A stretch of DNA of 64,000 nt from DATDAH01 sp963792205 (GTDB lineage: Bacteria > Actinomycetota > Acidimicrobiia > Acidimicrobiales > DATDAH01), in NCBI GenBank assembly GCA_963792205.1, contig CAWBVI010000002.1, positions 1,054,001 to 1,118,000 on the forward strand, in the 5' to 3' direction. Made by a program: the position numbers and the translations under genes. The notes beneath the pieces are model-generated. The model was not told the origin of the DNA. It saw only the letters and a list, made by a program, of their open reading frames with translations, and made no database searches. Positions 58,079-64,000 of the stretch are shown here, piece after piece. Numbering within the stretch: position 1 is the stretch's first letter; every line of letters begins with the position of its first letter.

Positions 58079-58576
58079 ATGACTCTGGGACGTATTTCGG
58101 CTGGCCTGCTCGCTGCTCTTTCGATGGTGGTCACGGGGGCAACCGCCGCTCACGCGGGCGTCCCGCCTGTTACCGACGTGTCGTTCGTAGAAGGCGATGA
58201 TTTCCTCTTCGATTGTGGCGATTTCGACCTTCGCGACCGATTCACTCTTAGGACCCGCGGCAAGGTCTTTTTCGACGATGCGGGGAACCCGGTGCGAATC
58301 GTGGAGCATGTGGCCGGTTCGGACACGTTCTACAACTCGGTGACCAACGAGTCCGTCACCGGGACCATCAACTCAGGCGAGACTGTCAACCTCGTTGCTG
58401 GCACCGTGACCCAGAATGGATCGGTCGGGCGGATCACGGTGCCCGGCATGGGTGTCGTCTTCTTCGACGTTGGCAAGTACATCATCGACTTCGACGAGGG
58501 CCTGGTCTTCCTGGCCGGCAGGCATCACGCCTTCTTCGAGGAGGACTACGCGCCCCTGTGCGCGTTGCTGGGTTGA
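58079..58576 (+). CDS. Secreted protein of unknown function
   Basis: A 165-residue protein with a signal peptide (GRISAGLLAALSMVVTGATA, cleavage near AHAG). The mature part is beta-rich with two cysteines (DFLFDCGDFDL and the C-terminal YAPLCALLG). GITVPGMGVVFFDVG-like strands suggest a beta-barrel or jelly-roll. I recognise no family, though similar small exported proteins occur in actinobacteria. ATG 58079 has GGGGGGAGGG upstream. It lies between WhiB and a WhiB tail fragment. Confidence 0.7.
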   Translation: MTLGRISAGLLAALSMVVTGATAAHAGVPPVTDVSFVEGDDFLFDCGDFDLRDRFTLRTRGKVFFDDAGNPVRIVEHVAGSDTFYNSVTNESVTGTINSGETVNLVAGTVTQNGSVGRITVPGMGVVFFDVGKYIIDFDEGLVFLAGRHHAFFEEDYAPLCALLG

Positions 58577-58605
58577 GCGACAGCTCCAACCGCGACAGCA
58601 CCCCG

Positions 58606-58671
58606 CGCATCTGGGCCGGCACGACACAGAACGACCGGGACCGCCTCCGTAAAGAACGGCGCGCCGCGTAA
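58606..58671 (+). pseudogene. C-terminal fragment of a second WhiB gene
   Basis: Twenty-one codons read RIWAGTTQNDRDRLRKERRA-A-stop, matching the last part of WhiB proteins (compare GIWAGRTPNDRARLRKLRKA in the gene at 57733). The cysteine part is absent. It suggests a WhiB gene interrupted or replaced by the secreted-protein gene just upstream. Confidence 0.65.
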
Positions 58672-58743
58672 GTCTTCAGGTTTAGCACGGCGAGGTGTTG
58701 AGAGGGCTAGAACGTGTGGTCACACAAGCGGGAGGGCACTGAC

Positions 58744-59592
58744 ATGAAGACATCTTCGCTCCTACGTCGAGCCGTTGCTGCGGCAGCAGCAGTCACGGCA
58801 TTACTCGCCTTGGCGGTGCCTCCCGCGAGCGCCGCGCCACCGCCCCGAGACAACAACTGTGTCCATCCAGTATCCGGGGTCAATCTCAACGAACTCTTCG
58901 GTGTCCCCGAGCAGCTCGTATATGCGTGCGGGGGTCCCACGGTGGGCGAACACTGGCGGCCGTTCGTCGGCTACTTCGGCGCGGAGGCTTCCGACGCCGT
59001 GTACCCGCCCGGTTATGTGCCGCTGCACGCAAGCCCCGTCGACGACGTCCTCGCCAAGACCTCGATGATCACGGTGGTGACCGACGGCGGCACCAGCGTC
59101 CCGGCGCAGGCGTTGGACGACGTCGTGTTCGACGAGTTCTATGACCGGGCCCTGCCGGTGGTCTTCGGCTACCTGCTGCGGCTGTGTGGTGGGGACCGCG
59201 AGCAGGCATGGGATCTAACCCAGGACTGCTGGGTCACTGTCGTCGACCGGCTCGCCCAAGGACAGACCGACAAGGCCACCGTCGGGTTCCTGCTCTCGGT
59301 CGCGCGCTCCCGCTACCTCGACTCGTGGCGACGGCAGCGGAGGCTGCAACGCAAGCTGCGACTGGTGTGGGCCGGTACCCGAGAGTCGGAGTCCGCCGAG
59401 GTGTCGGCGGCCAAGGTGCTCGAGCACCTGTCGGTCTGCCGCGACGAGCACCGGGCGGTGCTGATGCTGGCCTACGTCGACGGCATCCCGGTCGTGGAGA
59501 TCGCCGAGATGCTCGGGTGCTCGGTCTCCTCCACCTACTCACTGCTCGGGCGTGCCCGCGACGAGCTTCGCAGCCACCTCACGGAGTCCTGA
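58744..59592 (+). CDS. Chimeric protein: signal peptide plus secreted-type domain fused to an ECF sigma factor
   Basis: A 282-residue open frame. Residues 1-30 are a classical signal peptide (KTSSLLRRAVAAAAAVTALL to PPASA). Residues 31-120 look like an exported domain with two cysteines (NNCVHPVSGVNLNELFGVPE, VYACGGPTVGEHWRPF). Residues 124-200 are sigma region 2 (FDEFYDRALPVVFGYLLRLC, then SVARSRYLDSWRRQRR) and 224-277 are region 4 (HRAVLMLAYVDGIPVVEIAE, then MLGCSVSSTYSLLGRARDEL). Exported and cytoplasmic domains are in one frame without a stop. ATG 58744 has GGGAGGG. Internal starts TTG 59113 or GTG 59125 could make the sigma factor alone. Confidence 0.8.
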   Translation: MKTSSLLRRAVAAAAAVTALLALAVPPASAAPPPRDNNCVHPVSGVNLNELFGVPEQLVYACGGPTVGEHWRPFVGYFGAEASDAVYPPGYVPLHASPVDDVLAKTSMITVVTDGGTSVPAQALDDVVFDEFYDRALPVVFGYLLRLCGGDREQAWDLTQDCWVTVVDRLAQGQTDKATVGFLLSVARSRYLDSWRRQRRLQRKLRLVWAGTRESESAEVSAAKVLEHLSVCRDEHRAVLMLAYVDGIPVVEIAEMLGCSVSSTYSLLGRARDELRSHLTES

Positions 59593-59612
59593 GATGACGC
59601 GCCCACCCGAGG

Positions 59613-60008
59613 TCAGGGGTTGTTGACCGCCTGGACCGTGAGGCTCTCGTCGCCCTTGCACTGGCCGGGCTTCTTGAAGACCTTGGCGTAGAACTTGCCC
59701 GGGGTGCCCGTGTTGCCCGTCGACCAGCGGTAGACGCCGCCCTGCAGCTCTGCCGTGTCGTTGGCGAAGCGGATGTCGGCGCCTCCGGCGGGTCCACGCG
59801 GGCCGACCTGCTTGAACACCACGACCATGCGGTTTCTCGCACAGCGGTTGGGAGCAGGGCTCCGCACCTGGCCCGACAGATCGGTGCCCTGGGCCCGGAT
59901 CGTGACCGTCGTGGCTGCCGGCGTCGCCGCCTCGGCCACTGCGCCGCCACCGAGAACCGCGACCACTCCGAAAGCGATCCCGGTCATCATCTTCCGCTTC
60001 GTTCGCAC
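59613..60008 (-). CDS. Small secreted protein
   Basis: A 131-residue protein with a signal peptide (MMTGIAFGVVAVLGGGAVAE, cleavage near AEAAT). The mature part has beta strands and two cysteines (NRCARNRMVVVFKQVG, KPGQCKGDESLTV), which may form a disulphide. No domain is recognised. It converges with the sigma-fusion gene with 20 bp between stops. Orientation and class match the other secreted genes downstream in this minus-strand group. Confidence 0.7.
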   Translation of the reverse strand: MRTKRKMMTGIAFGVVAVLGGGAVAEAATPAATTVTIRAQGTDLSGQVRSPAPNRCARNRMVVVFKQVGPRGPAGGADIRFANDTAELQGGVYRWSTGNTGTPGKFYAKVFKKPGQCKGDESLTVQAVNNP

Positions 60009-60073
60009 CCTGTACCTCGCTCTGGTTCGGAACCTCGACTTGTGAAGCTGTATGGCCCCGCTTGCGACCCGAT

Positions 60074-60105
60074 GCCTCGCCCCCGCTGGTGAGCGAGGGC
60101 GAGGC
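60074..60105 (-). terminator. Strong hairpin after the repeat-protein gene
   Basis: GCCTCGCCC (60074-60082) pairs with GGGCGAGGC (60097-60105), and inside CGC pairs with GCG around a 6-nt loop. It lies 25 nt beyond the stop of the gene at 60131-60835 on the minus strand. Confidence 0.55.
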
Positions 60106-60130
60106 GTCGAGTTCGAAGGGAGCTACCGAC

Positions 60131-60835
60131 CTACGGAGCGAGGCAGTAGGCGTGCGCGGTGACCGTACGGGCCCCGCCGCTGGTGTTGAAGAGGAACACC
60201 CGCCAACCGTTGCCCTCCTGCCGCGAGGCGACGATGTCGAAGCCGTTCACCAGGGTTCCGTCGTTGCCGCCGCTCAGGACCTGTTCCCCGGCGAGGCACG
60301 CGGCCGTCGCGCTGCCACTCGAGTTGTTGGCGATGCTGGCCGAGGTCGCGGAACGCTGCGTGACCGTGCCGAGCTCGTCGTTGCTGATGATGCCCGCCGC
60401 GATCTCTGAGCTGCCGACGGAATCGGCCACGATCTCCGAGCTGCTGACGGAGTCAGTCGCCAGGTCGGCGGCCGACAAGCTGGAATCGGCGACGTCGCTA
60501 CCGGTCAGAGAGTTGTTGAGGATGTCGACGCTGGCCAAAGTGCCGTTGGCGATGTCATCGCTGTTCACGGAGTCGTCGGCGATGTCGGTGCCGGACACGG
60601 TGCCGTTCAGGATGTCGACGCTGGCGACGTTGTTGTTGCGGATGTCGATACCCCGGACCGCGTTGTCGACGATCTTCGCGCTGGTAACGGAGTTGTTCGG
60701 GACGTTCTCGGCCACTTCAGCAGCTTCCTGCGCAAAGGCGCTGAGACTGCCGGAGACGACGAGTGTGGTCACGATCACCGACGCGACGACCAGACCCGCT
60801 CTGGAACCGATGACGCGCATGGTTGGCTTGGACAT
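60131..60835 (-). CDS. Secreted protein with repeated SxxI/SVDI motifs (beta-solenoid-like)
   Basis: About 234 residues. A signal peptide (GSRAGLVVASVIVTTLVVSG, cleavage near AFAQ) is followed by about ten imperfect repeats of 10-11 residues with the form N-S-V-x-S-x-D/E-I (such as NNSVTSAKIVDNAVRGIDIR, then NGTVSGTDIADDSVNSDDIA), covering about residues 45-145. The C-terminal domain has two cysteines (TAACLAGEQVLSGG and AHAYCLAP). The repeat suggests an extended solenoid or stalk with a globular tip. ATG 60835 has GGGAGGGAG. It is possibly surface-exposed. Confidence 0.72.
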   Translation of the reverse strand: MSKPTMRVIGSRAGLVVASVIVTTLVVSGSLSAFAQEAAEVAENVPNNSVTSAKIVDNAVRGIDIRNNNVASVDILNGTVSGTDIADDSVNSDDIANGTLASVDILNNSLTGSDVADSSLSAADLATDSVSSSEIVADSVGSSEIAAGIISNDELGTVTQRSATSASIANNSSGSATAACLAGEQVLSGGNDGTLVNGFDIVASRQEGNGWRVFLFNTSGGARTVTAHAYCLAP

Positions 60836-60923
60836 TGGGGAAACTCCCTCCCTTTGTTGAGAACCCCAAGGGTGCCACTGATGCGAGCGTCGTGCCACCG
60901 AAACCTCGGCGGCCCGCCGCGGA

Positions 60924-61526
60924 TCAGTTGGGCAGGCGGATGAACGGGCCGTAGCCGCCGCTGTTGGGGACGTGGTCGCGGAAGATGTCGTTGGACGCGT
61001 CGTCAGCGTGATCGTCGCTGAACACGCCGGCCACGCGGAGGACGTGGGCGCCGCCCATGCAGTTGGGGCTGCCGGTCGCAGGGAGCGTGACGCGGATCCC
61101 GTGGTTGGGCAGGGGCTGCGCCCCGCCGACGCAGATGGAGTGGCCGAGTTGGTTGTAGACCACCGAGTGGTAGCTCCCCTCGGCCCAGCTGACCGACACG
61201 CGCCGGTTGTAGGCCGGCGTCGTGCCCTGCCAGTCGATCCTGAACGCCATGAAGGTCCGGCGGCTGGTGGCGAAGGTGTCCCAGAACGGCTTCGCCACCA
61301 TCCGGAAGGTCAACCTGACGTTCTGGCGGCCGTTCTCGACGACCACCCGCCGCACGTCGCCCTGCGGCCGATCGGCTTCGCCGACGGTGTCGTCCTTGCT
61401 CCACGGGCTCGCCACCTGGACCCGTGGGGTCAGCTCCTCACCTGCCGGCTCGGCGCCCGCGGGACCGAGCCCGACCGCACTCACGATCGCCGCGGTCACC
61501 ACCACGGTCCGAATGATCCGCCCCAT
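60924..61526 (-). CDS. Secreted protein of unknown function
   Basis: A 200-residue protein with a signal peptide (IRTVVVTAAIVSAVGLGPAG, cleavage near AGAEP). The mature part is beta-rich (NVRLTFRMVAKPFWDTFATS, RVSVSWAEGSYHSVVYNQLG) and contains two cysteines (HSICVGGAQPL, SPNCMGGAHVL). I recognise no family. It has the same orientation as its neighbours in the secreted-protein group, with 35 bp to the gene upstream. Confidence 0.7.
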   Translation of the reverse strand: MGRIIRTVVVTAAIVSAVGLGPAGAEPAGEELTPRVQVASPWSKDDTVGEADRPQGDVRRVVVENGRQNVRLTFRMVAKPFWDTFATSRRTFMAFRIDWQGTTPAYNRRVSVSWAEGSYHSVVYNQLGHSICVGGAQPLPNHGIRVTLPATGSPNCMGGAHVLRVAGVFSDDHADDASNDIFRDHVPNSGGYGPFIRLPN

Positions 61527-61561
61527 GAGTCCCCTCGGTTCCGTTCGGTCGATCGACGCCG

Positions 61562-62035
61562 TCAGTCGTCGGCGGCGTCGTCGTCCTCGGGCTCGATGAC
61601 CCGCTCGGTGATCTCGATCTCGTCGATCGTGCCGTCGCCGTCCACGTCGATCCCGGTGCCCGTCACCTCGTGGGCGACGTCGAAGGTGCCGTCGCCGTCG
61701 ACGTCGACCGCGGTGACCACCTTGTGCTCGACGATGTCCGGCACGCCGTCGCCGTCGAGGTCGATGGCGGTCGTGGTGACCTCTTGGATGACGTCGGTGA
61801 CACCGTCGCCGTCGACGTCATAGATCGTCGTCTCGGTGGTGCTCACGATGTCGGGCTCGCCGTCGCCGTCCACGTCGATGACCGACGTGGAGGTCTCGGT
61901 CACCACGTCGTCGAAGCCGTCGCCGTCGACGTCCTTGCTCGTGGTCTCGGTCACATTGATGCCGTCGAGCTCTCCGTCGCCATCGAGGTCCAGGCCAGAA
62001 ACGGTGACCTCGGGCTCGCCTTCGTTGTCGCTCAT
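61562..62035 (-). CDS. Cytoplasmic-type protein of seven DxDGDGxxD repeats
   Basis: A 157-residue protein made almost wholly of seven repeats of about 20 residues, each with a D-x-D-G-D-G-x-x-D calcium-loop motif (GLDLDGDGELDGINV, then IDVDGDGEPDIVSTTET, and so on) separated by Thr/Val-rich strands. The motif is that of type-3 thrombospondin or dockerin-like calcium loops. No signal peptide is seen, unlike its neighbours. ATG 62035 opens MSDNEGEPEVTVSG. It is 9 bp after the oxidoreductase gene and could bind calcium. Confidence 0.78.
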   Translation of the reverse strand: MSDNEGEPEVTVSGLDLDGDGELDGINVTETTSKDVDGDGFDDVVTETSTSVIDVDGDGEPDIVSTTETTIYDVDGDGVTDVIQEVTTTAIDLDGDGVPDIVEHKVVTAVDVDGDGTFDVAHEVTGTGIDVDGDGTIDEIEITERVIEPEDDDAADD

Positions 62036-62044
62036 GGCGCCAAC

Positions 62045-63196
62045 CTACTCGTGACCGAGGTGTGGCCACGAGCGGTCGAACCACCGCTCGATCCGGCTGG
62101 CGCCGAAGCCCGCCTTCTCGGCCGCGAGCGCATCCGAAGGGCCCTCCAGCTCCCCGCGCGGGGCCTGACCGCTGAGAAAGGTCACGTCCACCTTCGCCAC
62201 CTCGTCGGCGCCGAACTCGAGGTAGCAGATCCCTCGACCGTCGTACTCGGCGCCGGATCCGTCCCCGCGGACCTGGTCGACGATCCGGTCGGCCACCACC
62301 GCGGCCTGGCCCTCGGCGAACACCCCCGCCTTGGGCGTTCCCACGCTGGTCACGTCGCCCACCGCGTAGACGCCGGGAAACGACGTCTCGAGCGTGAGCG
62401 AGTCGACCGGAACCCAGCCGTCCACGGTCAAGCCCGCGGCTTCGACGACCGCCGGCACCCGGTGGACGGGGATGCCGAGAAAGAGGTCGAAGGGCAGGTC
62501 GCTCCCGTCCGTGAGCCGGGCCACCTTCTCGTCCGGGTCGAGCTCACGGACGCCGCGCTCACCCAGGAACGCGATGCCGCGCTCGGCGAAGGCGGCGAGG
62601 ATCGCCTGCGACGCGGGCGGCGACGGGGGGATGGGGACCGGCATCGGCATGACGAGCGAGATCTCGGACCGTTCACGGACGCCCAAGCCGATGAGGTGCT
62701 CGTGCATCAGCAGCGCGGTCTCGCTGGGTGCGGGCGGGCACTTGAACGGCGGTGAGGTCACCCCCACCACGACTCGCCCACCCTCGAACGACGCCAACAC
62801 GTCGCGGAGGGCGAAGGCGCCGGCCTCGGTGTAGAACTCGTGGCCGGTCTCCACCAGCCCGGGGGTCGCCGCCGGATCGAGGTCGGCGCCGAGGGCCACG
62901 ACCAGGACGTCAGCCGAGAAGGAACCGGCGTCGGTCTCGACCTGCTTGGCCGTGGGATCGATCGAGCGCACGGTCGTGCGCACGAACTCCACACCGGGCT
63001 TGAGCAGGTCGGTGTACGGGTGGCGCACGGCGTCCGCCGGCGCCCGGCCGAACATCACGTCCAGCTTCGAGAAGCCGAACACGAAGTCCTCGCTCTGGTC
63101 GATGAGGACGACGTCGACGTCGGCGCCGAGCTCGTCGGACAGCCGGGTCGTGAGCTCCAGTCCACCGAAACCCGCTCCGAGGACGACGACGCGCAT
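62045..63196 (-). CDS. FAD-dependent oxidoreductase, SQR/NDH-2-like
   Basis: A 383-residue flavoprotein with the FAD motif VVVLGAGFGGLELTTRL at the start and a second dinucleotide region around VLASFEGGRVVVGVTS. A later FAD contact is TSFPGVYAVGDVTSVGTPKA. The CPP motif in PPFKCPPAPSE lies where sulfide:quinone oxidoreductases have a redox cysteine, but a second cysteine of that pair is not evident. NDH-2 or an SQR-like enzyme is likely. The start ATG 63196 has TACGGT ending 5 nt before it on its strand (63202-63207), suggesting a leaderless mRNA. Confidence 0.82.
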   Translation of the reverse strand: MRVVVLGAGFGGLELTTRLSDELGADVDVVLIDQSEDFVFGFSKLDVMFGRAPADAVRHPYTDLLKPGVEFVRTTVRSIDPTAKQVETDAGSFSADVLVVALGADLDPAATPGLVETGHEFYTEAGAFALRDVLASFEGGRVVVGVTSPPFKCPPAPSETALLMHEHLIGLGVRERSEISLVMPMPVPIPPSPPASQAILAAFAERGIAFLGERGVRELDPDEKVARLTDGSDLPFDLFLGIPVHRVPAVVEAAGLTVDGWVPVDSLTLETSFPGVYAVGDVTSVGTPKAGVFAEGQAAVVADRIVDQVRGDGSGAEYDGRGICYLEFGADEVAKVDVTFLSGQAPRGELEGPSDALAAEKAGFGASRIERWFDRSWPHLGHE

Positions 63197-63223
63197 GCGG
63201 CACCGTAGGCGGGGTCGAGCGCC

Positions 63224-64000
63224 TCAGCAGGCGTCGACGCCCTGGAAGCACCGCCGGTAGGCGGCAGGGGAGGTGTGCAGGGCCCGCTGGAAGTGGAGGC
63301 GCATGGCGGCGGCGGTGCCGAACCCGGCCTCACCGGCAACCTGTTCGACCGACCGATCGGTGGTCTCGAGCAGGCGCTGGGCCAATGCCGTGCGTTGGGT
63401 GAGCAGCCACTGGTGGGGGCTGGTCCCGGTCCGCGAGCGGAACTGGCGGGTGAACTGGCGGGCGGACAGGGCCGTCCGACCCGCCAGGTCGGACACCGAC
63501 AAGGGCTCACCGAGGCGCTCGGTGGCCCAGGCCATGGTGTCGGCGAGGAGATCAGCGTCGGGCTCGCGGGTGGCCATCGGGGTCTCGATGAACTGGGCCT
63601 GGCCACCGGCACGGTGCGGTGAGACCACCATCTCACGGGCGACCCGGTTCGCCACCTCGGCGCCGAAGTCGGAACGGATCACGTGCATGGCGAGGTCGAT
63701 GGCGGCCGCCGCCCCGGCCGAGGTCAGGACGTTGCCGTCGTCGACGTAGAGCACGGTCGGATCCAGCTCGACCTGGGGATAGCGCTCGGTGAAGCGGTCG
63801 GTGCTCGCCCAGTGGGTGGTGGCCCGCCGTCCGTCGAGGAGCCCGGCCTCGGCGAGGAGGAAGGCACCGGTGCAGAAGGACACGAGGCGGGCGCCGCGGT
63901 CGTGGGCGCGCCACAGGGCCGCGAAGAGCTCCGGGCGGGGGCGACGGTCCTCGGACGACCACCCGGGAACGACGATGGTGTCGGCCCGGTCGAGGAGCCG
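63224..64000 (-). CDS. GlxA-family transcriptional regulator (DJ-1/PfpI-like + AraC), 5' end outside the window
   Basis: The frame is open to the window edge, so the N-terminus is missing. The visible part has the end of a class I glutamine amidotransferase-like domain with a nucleophile-elbow cysteine (LVSFCTGAFLLAEAGLLDGR), then an AraC-type double HTH (SVSDLAGRTALSARQFTRQF, then SVEQVAGEAGFGTAAAMRLH). GlxA regulators commonly control catabolism. It is oriented toward the flavoprotein gene, with 27 bp between stop and that start. Confidence 0.88.
   Translation of the reverse strand, partial: RLLDRADTIVVPGWSSEDRRPRPELFAALWRAHDRGARLVSFCTGAFLLAEAGLLDGRRATTHWASTDRFTERYPQVELDPTVLYVDDGNVLTSAGAAAAIDLAMHVIRSDFGAEVANRVAREMVVSPHRAGGQAQFIETPMATREPDADLLADTMAWATERLGEPLSVSDLAGRTALSARQFTRQFRSRTGTSPHQWLLTQRTALAQRLLETTDRSVEQVAGEAGFGTAAAMRLHFQRALHTSPAAYRRCFQGVDAC

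Noticed and set aside
61562..62035. CRISPR-like or DNA-level repeat array
   Set aside because: The periodicity comes from codons of the DxDGDG protein repeat; there are no spacers.

Overview
The window is chromosomal DNA from a GC-rich actinobacterium. The synteny of era, uppS, recO, glyS, ppdK, dnaG and the primary sigma factor, the WhiB protein, the FHA and Ser/Thr kinase genes, and the TA(G/C)(G/C)(G/C)T-type -10 elements lying 5-9 nt before start codons all fit this. A member of Acidimicrobiia (Iamia/Ilumatobacter-like) is my best guess. It rests on gene order only, because no rRNA is present.

Layout. (1) 1-16.6 kb is housekeeping: a CBS/CorC-type membrane protein (cut by the window edge), era, a DinG-like helicase, uppS, recO, nhaA, two RDD membrane proteins, glyS, a methyltransferase, ppdK, dnaG and rpoD. 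A small YtxH-like protein and a decayed HTH gene next to tRNA-Asn follow. (2) 16.6-38.9 kb is an accessory block anchored on an elongator tRNA-Met(CAU). The intact tRNA lies at 38835-38910. Three displaced copies of its 5' half lie at 17288, 19153 and 37747. Each half copy runs into a region of constant length that ends in an inverted copy of the tRNA D-arm/anticodon sequence. The copies mark three tandem modules: a coiled-coil/YtxH pair, an 18.5-kb Tc toxin locus (TcB-TcC fusion plus a two-part TcA), and a lipoprotein with gene remnants. No integrase is visible.

(3) 39-50 kb holds lipoprotein, GYD and Erm-like genes, then a tight minus-strand operon: CPA2 antiporter, FAD-type oxidoreductase, membrane protein, FHA protein, glutamate dehydrogenase-family enzyme and Ser/Thr kinase. 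A kinase-like gene lacking the HRD aspartate is transcribed divergently from it. (4) 50.9-53.5 kb is a secreted-protein cluster (cupredoxin, beta-helix, DUF1996) broken by many single-base indels. It is followed by an inositol-phosphatase-family gene and a Nudix hydrolase. (5) 55.5-57.5 kb is a small island in tRNA-Val(UAC) with a 47-bp direct repeat and repeated 11-mers near both ends. (6) 57.5-62 kb holds WhiB, a WhiB remnant, a signal-peptide/ECF-sigma fusion and several secreted or calcium-binding-like repeat proteins. (7) 62-64 kb holds an SQR/NDH-2-like flavoprotein and a GlxA-type AraC regulator cut by the window edge.

How it fits together: a conserved core is interrupted at three tRNA genes (Asn, Met, Val) by mobile or decayed DNA. 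The tRNA-Met site has acquired modules repeatedly, including a complete ABC-toxin system whose TcC tip carries a hypervariable effector domain I do not recognise.
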